This document shows positions 58,165 to 64,000 of a stretch of DNA of 64,000 bases, in pieces. The position numbers and the translations under genes are program-made. Within the stretch, counting starts at the first letter, position 1. Each line of letters begins with the position of its first letter. The notes beneath the pieces were generated by a model. The model saw only the letters and a list, made by a program, of their open reading frames with translations. It did not search any database and was not told the origin of the DNA. Source of the stretch: Anaerolineales bacterium (lineage in GTDB: Bacteria; Chloroflexota; Anaerolineae; Anaerolineales; Villigracilaceae); contig JAUQXA010000024.1 of the NCBI GenBank assembly GCA_030834895.1, positions 666,738 through 730,737 on the forward strand. The letters run 5' to 3'.

Positions 58165-59022
58165 CTATTTCAGCATCTTCAACAACTCATCGTACTCTTC
58201 GTCGGGCATGCCGAACCAGTTCTCTTTGGCAGGGAAGGTCTTCTCGGTCACTTCCTTAACGTAACCAGCCAGCCCCTCGCGGATGACTGCGCCCGCATCC
58301 GCAAAGACCTTCGCCATCTTCGGTTTGAACTTGGGGTAAAGAGCGAACGCGTCATGGTAGATCAACAGTTGACCATGTGCGTCGAGTCCCGAACCCAGCG
58401 ACATGATGATGCAGTTCTTCGCTCGCTCGGTGATGAGTTTGCACAGGCGGTCAGGAACCAACTCAAGCAGGATGCAGAATGCCCCAGCCTCTTCCAACGC
58501 CTTGGCATCGTCTACGATTTTCTTCGCCATTGAAGCGGACTTACCCTGCAATTTGAATCCACCCAGCGATGCGACGCTCTGCGGGGTCAGTCCCAGATGA
58601 CCGATGGCGGGGATGCCCGCATCGACAATGCCCTTGATACGGTCAGCCATTGCCGCACCGCCTTCGAGCTTGATGCAATCACAGCCTGCCTCTGCCATGA
58701 AACGTCCCGCGTTGCGGATGGCGCTTTCGACTGAGGGTTGATAGGTCATGTAGGGCATGTCACCCACCAACCAGACGTTGGGCGCGCCGCGTCGAACCGC
58801 CGCCGCGTGACGGATCATGTCATCCATGGTCACAGGCAGTGTTGAGTCATAGCCGAGCATGGTCATGCCGAGGCTGTCGCCGACGAGGATCATATCTACG
58901 CCCGCCTGATCCTGCATGTAGGCAGTTGGGTAGTCGTAGCAGGTCAGCCAGGTGATGGGCTTTCCTTCTTCCACCTTCTTGAACAAAGCAGGCAATGTCA
59001 TTTTCTTTCTTGGTTCAGTCAT
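58165..59022 (-). CDS. panB: PanB-like ketopantoate hydroxymethyltransferase
   Basis: A 285-residue TIM barrel: ITWLTCYDYPTAYMQDQAGVDMILVGDSLGMT and HLGLTPQSVASLGGFKLQGKS, with the Mg-binding Asp and Glu in CIKLEGG and the ALLELVPD region (ILLELVPD). PanB makes ketopantoate from 2-oxoisovalerate. No panC or panE is present, and the partner genes concern tyrosine cleavage, so a PanB relative with another substrate is possible. The ATG at 59022 is chosen on homology. Confidence 0.8.
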   Translation of the reverse strand: MTEPRKKMTLPALFKKVEEGKPITWLTCYDYPTAYMQDQAGVDMILVGDSLGMTMLGYDSTLPVTMDDMIRHAAAVRRGAPNVWLVGDMPYMTYQPSVESAIRNAGRFMAEAGCDCIKLEGGAAMADRIKGIVDAGIPAIGHLGLTPQSVASLGGFKLQGKSASMAKKIVDDAKALEEAGAFCILLELVPDRLCKLITERAKNCIIMSLGSGLDAHGQLLIYHDAFALYPKFKPKMAKVFADAGAVIREGLAGYVKEVTEKTFPAKENWFGMPDEEYDELLKMLK

Positions 59023-59054
59023 GGAAACCTCCAATTTTTGGATGGAAATAAAGC

Positions 59055-59076
59055 AGGTCACGCATATGCGTGACCT
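59055..59076. repeat. 22-bp perfect palindrome
   Basis: The half AGGTCACGCAT is followed directly by its exact complement. It lies between the tyrosine phenol-lyase stop and the PanB-like start and could be a processing, terminator or repeat element. Confidence 0.7.
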
Positions 59077-59082
59077 ACGAGA

Positions 59083-60600
<1,518 letters not shown>

Positions 60601-60603
60601 AGG

Positions 60604-61083
60604 TTATTCCAACGGCAACGCCATTGTAGATTTGACTTCAGCGAGAACCAGACTGGTGTGGACACGGGCAACGCCAATGGGAGTGATCTTGTCGACAACA
60701 AATCTCTCCAAATCCTTGCGGTTATGAAGTGCAACCTTCAGCAGGTAATCATACTCGCCCGTGATGTGATGACATTCCAGCACCTCAGGCATTTTGCGGG
60801 TTGCCTCGCGGAATTTTTCAACCTGTTCCACCTGGTGCATTTGCAGGCTGATGTGAATGAAACACAACAGGTCATAGCCCGCCTTTTCACGGTCAACAAC
60901 CGCGGAATACTGTCGGATGTAACCGTCCTTTTCCAGCCGTTTCAGGCGCGTGTGCGTGGCAGGCGGCGAGAGATTGATTTTGCGCGACAATTCCACGTTG
61001 CTTAGGCGTCCATCCGCCTGGAGGGAACGCAGAAGGGCTTTGTCCAAATCATCCAACATAAGGCTCTGTGAATTTTTTATCAT
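60604..61083 (-). CDS. Lrp/AsnC-family regulator
   Basis: A 159-residue regulator. The N-terminal helix-turn-helix (DGRLSNVELSRKINLSPPATHTRLKRLEKDG) is followed by the RAM/ACT ligand domain (VLECHHITGEYDYLLKV). Such proteins bind amino acids. It heads the tpl operon, so tyrosine is a candidate ligand. AAAGG lies 6 bases before the ATG. Confidence 0.88.
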   Translation of the reverse strand: MIKNSQSLMLDDLDKALLRSLQADGRLSNVELSRKINLSPPATHTRLKRLEKDGYIRQYSAVVDREKAGYDLLCFIHISLQMHQVEQVEKFREATRKMPEVLECHHITGEYDYLLKVALHNRKDLERFVVDKITPIGVARVHTSLVLAEVKSTMALPLE

Positions 61084-61138
61084 AAACTGCCTTTCGTTTC
61101 AATAATTATTCTGCTTTTAAGAAGAAACTCCGAATTAA

Positions 61139-61168
61139 ATTATATATCAACAGGTGCGCGGTTTTCAA
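61139..61168 (-). promoter_or_regulatory. lrp-tpl promoter
   Basis: On the minus strand TTGAAA (61168-61163), 18 bases, TATAAT (61144-61139). Start near 61132, leader about 50 bases. Confidence 0.65.
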
Positions 61169-61282
61169 TATTTCAAACAAAGATTTCCCCGGTCTATACA
61201 TTTGGAAGAAATAAAAAGTTTTCTACCCATAAAAGCAAAACCCAACAGAATTCCGCAAGGAAGTTGGAGGTTCAATTACCAC

Positions 61283-63082
61283 CTATCCGATCGGCATGAT
61301 AAACGGGAGGATAAGCAAAAGAATAAGGACCAGAAGAAACGTGAGCGGCACACCCACACGGGCATAATCCTTGAAAGTGTATCCGCCCGCACCCATGACC
61401 ATCACATTGACAGAATGACCCAACGGGGAGATGAAGGCCATCGAAGAAGATATCGCCACCGCCATTGCCATACTCCGCGGCTCCATCCCAACATGCTGAG
61501 CGACGACAATTGCAATTGGCGCAATGACCGTCACCGCTGCCGCCCCATTGATAACCTGGGTTAGGGCGACAGTTAACAGGACAAAACCTGCAAGCAAAAT
61601 CATGTGTCCCGCGCCGCCCAAAGTGGAAAGCAGGACATCAGCAAACAGGTTTGACGCACCTGTCTTGTTTAACGCGATGCCAACAGGCAGCATTCCTGCC
61701 ACCAAAAACAAACTGCGCCATTCGACCGCGCGATAGGCCTGATCCATGCTCATGGTGCGGGTCAAAACCATCAAGACCGCGCCGCTCAACATGATTTCGG
61801 CAATCAGGTCGGGGGAGATAACAGCCAAAGTCAGCGTGAGAGCCATGATCAATGCAGTGAACCACCCGCGCAGGGTAATCCGGGTGGCGGGCGCGGATTC
61901 CGCCAGAAGGATCAAGCCCGGTTCTGTCCGTAACAGGTTCAGGCTTTTCTCAGTGCCCTGCAATAAAAGCCCGTCCCCAAATTCCAGTGGCAGGTCGGCA
62001 AGACGAGTACGGATGGAATGCCCATGCCGCCAGACGGCCAGCACCTTGGCTCCGAATTTTTGGCCAAAACGTATCTCCTTCAATGTTTGTCCGGCAAGAT
62101 GGGAGCGCGGCGCAATGGCTGCTTCATACGTCTTCAAGTCGGGAGTGGCAAAGTAATCCTGCTGCCATTTGCCGGAAGGAAGGATTTCCAGAATTTCCAT
62201 CAACGCTGCGGGGACGCTGTCTTCGGGACGAGCCATAATCAAGAGAATATCCCCGCCCTTCAACACCATTCCAGCATCGATCGGCAACGCTGACCTTCCC
62301 CTCTGGATGGCGATCACGTTGAGATGAAATCTCTCGCGCAACCCGCTTTTTTCAAGCGTAACACCATCGAGGTAACCGCCTTCACGCACCCTTGCCCTGA
62401 CCAGCCTTTCGGAAAGTTGATAGGTATCGAGCAAGTCGTCCGTTTCTTGACCCTCTTCGTGACGCTGGGCCGGGGACTGGCTGGGTAACAGTTTGCGCCC
62501 CCAAAATACCATGAAAAGAATACCGATGAACGCCAGAGGTAATCCAACGGGTAAAAAATCGATCAGCGTAAATCCCGGAAGTTTTGCATCACGCAGCAAT
62601 CCGCCGACAATGATGTTGGTTGTTGTCAACAACGTCGCCATGCCGCCGAGAATGGTCCCAAACGCCAACGGCATGAGCAATTTCGATGGCGATACTTTTG
62701 AGCGACGCGACACGCCTGAAAGCGAGGGAAAGAGCAGGGAGGCGGCGGCAATGTTGTTCATGAAAAGAGAGAGGACGGCCGATGCCGTCATGACGCCGAA
62801 AATCAAGTACGCTTCACCCGTTCCAAACAGGCGGATGATAAACCTGCCTATCCGCTCGGCTAATCCGGCGCGGCGCAATCCCTCCGCAAGGATGAAGGCA
62901 GAAAGCATGATAATGACTGCTGAGCGGCCAAACCCCGAAAAGGTTTCCTGGGGTGACAGGATACCGCTCAGTCCCAATGCCAGCATCAACATCAATGCAA
63001 CGATGTCGGCGCGAATAACATTCCATAAGAGCAGAAGAGAAGCAATCAGAAGGAAAAGCAGAACAACAGCAATCTGTGACAT
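61283..63082 (-). CDS. SLC13-family (DASS) transporter with TrkA-C domains
   Basis: A 599-residue permease. Membrane segments at about 5-175 and 385-599 flank two RCK_C/TrkA-C domains (about 235-370; DGVTLEKSGLRERFHLNVIAI and AGQTLKEIRFGQKFGAKVLAV). Signature-like segments are MNNIAAASLLFP and PLGHSVNVMVMGAGGY. It is probably a sodium-coupled anion importer (dicarboxylate or sulfate); substrate not determined. The ATG at 63082 lies 7 bases after TACAAT, so it may be leaderless. A TTCGGG-N9-CCCGAA dyad lies upstream. Confidence 0.85.
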   Translation of the reverse strand: MSQIAVVLLFLLIASLLLLWNVIRADIVALMLMLALGLSGILSPQETFSGFGRSAVIIMLSAFILAEGLRRAGLAERIGRFIIRLFGTGEAYLIFGVMTASAVLSLFMNNIAAASLLFPSLSGVSRRSKVSPSKLLMPLAFGTILGGMATLLTTTNIIVGGLLRDAKLPGFTLIDFLPVGLPLAFIGILFMVFWGRKLLPSQSPAQRHEEGQETDDLLDTYQLSERLVRARVREGGYLDGVTLEKSGLRERFHLNVIAIQRGRSALPIDAGMVLKGGDILLIMARPEDSVPAALMEILEILPSGKWQQDYFATPDLKTYEAAIAPRSHLAGQTLKEIRFGQKFGAKVLAVWRHGHSIRTRLADLPLEFGDGLLLQGTEKSLNLLRTEPGLILLAESAPATRITLRGWFTALIMALTLTLAVISPDLIAEIMLSGAVLMVLTRTMSMDQAYRAVEWRSLFLVAGMLPVGIALNKTGASNLFADVLLSTLGGAGHMILLAGFVLLTVALTQVINGAAAVTVIAPIAIVVAQHVGMEPRSMAMAVAISSSMAFISPLGHSVNVMVMGAGGYTFKDYARVGVPLTFLLVLILLLILPFIMPIG

Positions 63083-63259
63083 CCTGGTAATTGTACTTGT
63101 TTCGGGCAAAAACTTCCCGAATCCAACGCCTGAAACAAAACACAAGTTTCACACAATTCCTTCACTGTCTTGTAATTCTCCAATGGGAAAATGGCATCAA
63201 CAAAACTTCGTACTTTATCCATGAAGACGAAGCCCAAATCTTTTTAACGGAGACAAAAC

Positions 63260-63730
63260 ATGAAAAACAAGAAATGGCTGAATTACACCCTCGGCATTTT
63301 ACTTACCCTGATTGTACTGACCGCTGTGGCAGGAGCCGGATTCCGCGCAGGGATGATGCAAAATACGACTTTCACACGATTCGCGAGAGGCGCTTATCCA
63401 CCCTTTGCGCACGGCAACCTTGGCAGGCTTCCCCAGCAGGCACAAGATGATTTTCGCGATGACAAGCTTCAAGGGATGCAGGGTAATCTCCAAAGGCAAT
63501 CCCCCAGAGACGTCCGCGGACTCGACTTTCGAGGCGATGGATTCCGCTTCCCCATCTTCGGGTTGATTCAACTCGCTGTTCTAGGTCTGGTGGTTTGGGT
63601 CGGTTATAAACTCATCAAGAAGAGTGGCTGGAGACTCTCACTCTCCAAAACAACTTCCACATCCTCTCCTGCTGCCCCGGTAGCCGAAACTCCAGCGGCG
63701 GATGACGAGGAGAAAAAAGTATCAGAGTAA
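63260..63730 (+). CDS. Hypothetical protein with two membrane segments
   Basis: A 156-residue protein. TM1 at about 8-29, an extracytoplasmic region with Arg/Gln/Asp-rich sequence (PQQAQDDFRDDKLQGMQGN), TM2 at about 98-119 and a short A/P/E-rich cytoplasmic tail. No family recognised. GGAG is 10 bases before the ATG. Ends at a strong hairpin. Confidence 0.65.
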   Translation: MKNKKWLNYTLGILLTLIVLTAVAGAGFRAGMMQNTTFTRFARGAYPPFAHGNLGRLPQQAQDDFRDDKLQGMQGNLQRQSPRDVRGLDFRGDGFRFPIFGLIQLAVLGLVVWVGYKLIKKSGWRLSLSKTTSTSSPAAPVAETPAADDEEKKVSE

Positions 63731-63751
63731 CCCAAGCCCAATAAACGGGGA

Positions 63752-63795
63752 CAACCTCAGGCGTCCGTTTCTTTCAAAGCGGACGCCTGAGGTTG
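63752..63795. terminator. 16-bp perfect inverted repeat, terminator-like
   Basis: CAACCTCAGGCGTCCG (63752-63767) pairs perfectly with CGGACGCCTGAGGTTG (63780-63795) across 12 bases. No long T-run follows, so it may be an mRNA 3'-end stabiliser or repeat rather than a standard terminator. Confidence 0.6.
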
Positions 63796-63917
63796 AATCC
63801 ACACAATATCTCCACAATTTCATGACCGAGCCTTTACATCGTTTTTTTATACTGCAAATAGACTTTGGTGCATGGAAGGCTAGACAAAAGAGGCGTGAGA
63901 AAGTAACTTTGGGTTTA

Positions 63918-64000
63918 TGCCTAAACGTACAAAGTCATCCTCACGCCCAAAGACATTATATCGTGTCAAGAACTGGTCCGAATATGAGAAATCCCTGGTG
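63918..64000 (+). CDS. Partial transposase, IS5-like, cut by window edge
   Basis: The frame from ATG 63918 runs to the end of the window (27 codons and more): MPKRTKSSS, then a segment with YRVKNWSEYEKSLV. This N-terminal YxVxNWSEYxxxLV is typical of IS5-family transposases (ISL2/IS1031-like). GAAGGCTAGACAAAAGAGG at about 63878 may belong to the left terminal inverted repeat, but the other end is not visible. Confidence 0.65.

Noticed and set aside
58165..59022. Reading the PanB-like gene as part of a pantothenate pathway
   Set aside because: No panC, panD or panE is in the window; the operon context is tyrosine cleavage. The family call is kept, the pathway is not.

Overview
The window looks like one contiguous piece of a bacterial chromosome. 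I infer a filamentous Chloroflexota of the Anaerolineae type. The reasons are indirect: lipoproteins with P/T/A-rich linkers, an nSTAND ATPase with TIR and WD40 partners, the SUF gene complement, and many dispersed palindromic repeats. No rRNA or marker gene fixes the taxonomy. Coding density is high. The only tRNA is tRNA-His. The only mobile-element gene is a transposase cut by the right edge.

Layout. 0.1-2.9 kb: a pentapeptide-repeat/TIR protein, then a nitrilase and a membrane protein. 3.1-7.3 kb: a MarR-controlled heterodimeric ABC exporter. 7.7-11.7 kb: an ECF sigma factor, a membrane-anchored anti-sigma factor and an ABC-2 transporter. 11.8-21.4 kb: a histidine operon on the minus strand (hisG-C-B-H-A, then hisF-I-E, a HAD hydrolase, a ureohydrolase and a uracil-DNA glycosylase-like gene). 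It is preceded by a leader peptide rich in His codons and a terminator, and is interrupted by an XRE-regulator/membrane-protein pair with a perfectly symmetric divergent promoter. 21.4-28.2 kb: Rrf2 regulator, cytochrome bd (cydA, cydB) and a fused CydDC, with a CRP-like site upstream. 28.3-34.1 kb: lipoprotein, amidase, a PhnD-like binding protein paired with a class III adenylate cyclase, and glycerate kinase. 34.2-40.3 kb: assorted enzymes with hisS and tRNA-His. 40.4-46.9 kb: a TIR protein, an nSTAND ATPase, an SH3 lipoprotein and a WD40 array, a probable conflict or signalling locus. 47-54.6 kb: the SUF iron-sulfur operon and its divergent SufR regulator with a SufT-like gene. 54.7-64 kb: XRE-cupin regulator, AzlCD, an operon of Lrp, tyrosine phenol-lyase, a PanB-like enzyme and an unrecognised protein, an SLC13 transporter, a small membrane protein and a partial transposase.

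How it fits together. The histidine theme recurs: the biosynthetic operon appears to be controlled by attenuation at His codons, and hisS with tRNA-His(GUG) sits 14 kb away. The cyd operon carries two likely controls, an Fe-S Rrf2 regulator and a CRP/FNR-type dyad near -43, and a cyclase gene lies in the same window. SUF supplies clusters for SufR and Rrf2 type regulators.

The most unusual features are: (1) the his attenuator with a nearly leaderless leader peptide; (2) the Gly-rich motif shared by the TIR protein and the adjacent nSTAND ATPase; (3) several families of hairpin-forming palindromes, between genes and also inside reading frames (CydDC linkers, an ABC exporter, glycerate kinase, and the C-termini of HisG, HisC and HisI); (4) a recurring layout in which a -10 box lies 6-10 bases before the start codon, implying leaderless transcripts. 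All functional calls come from reading motifs by eye; no search or folding program was run.
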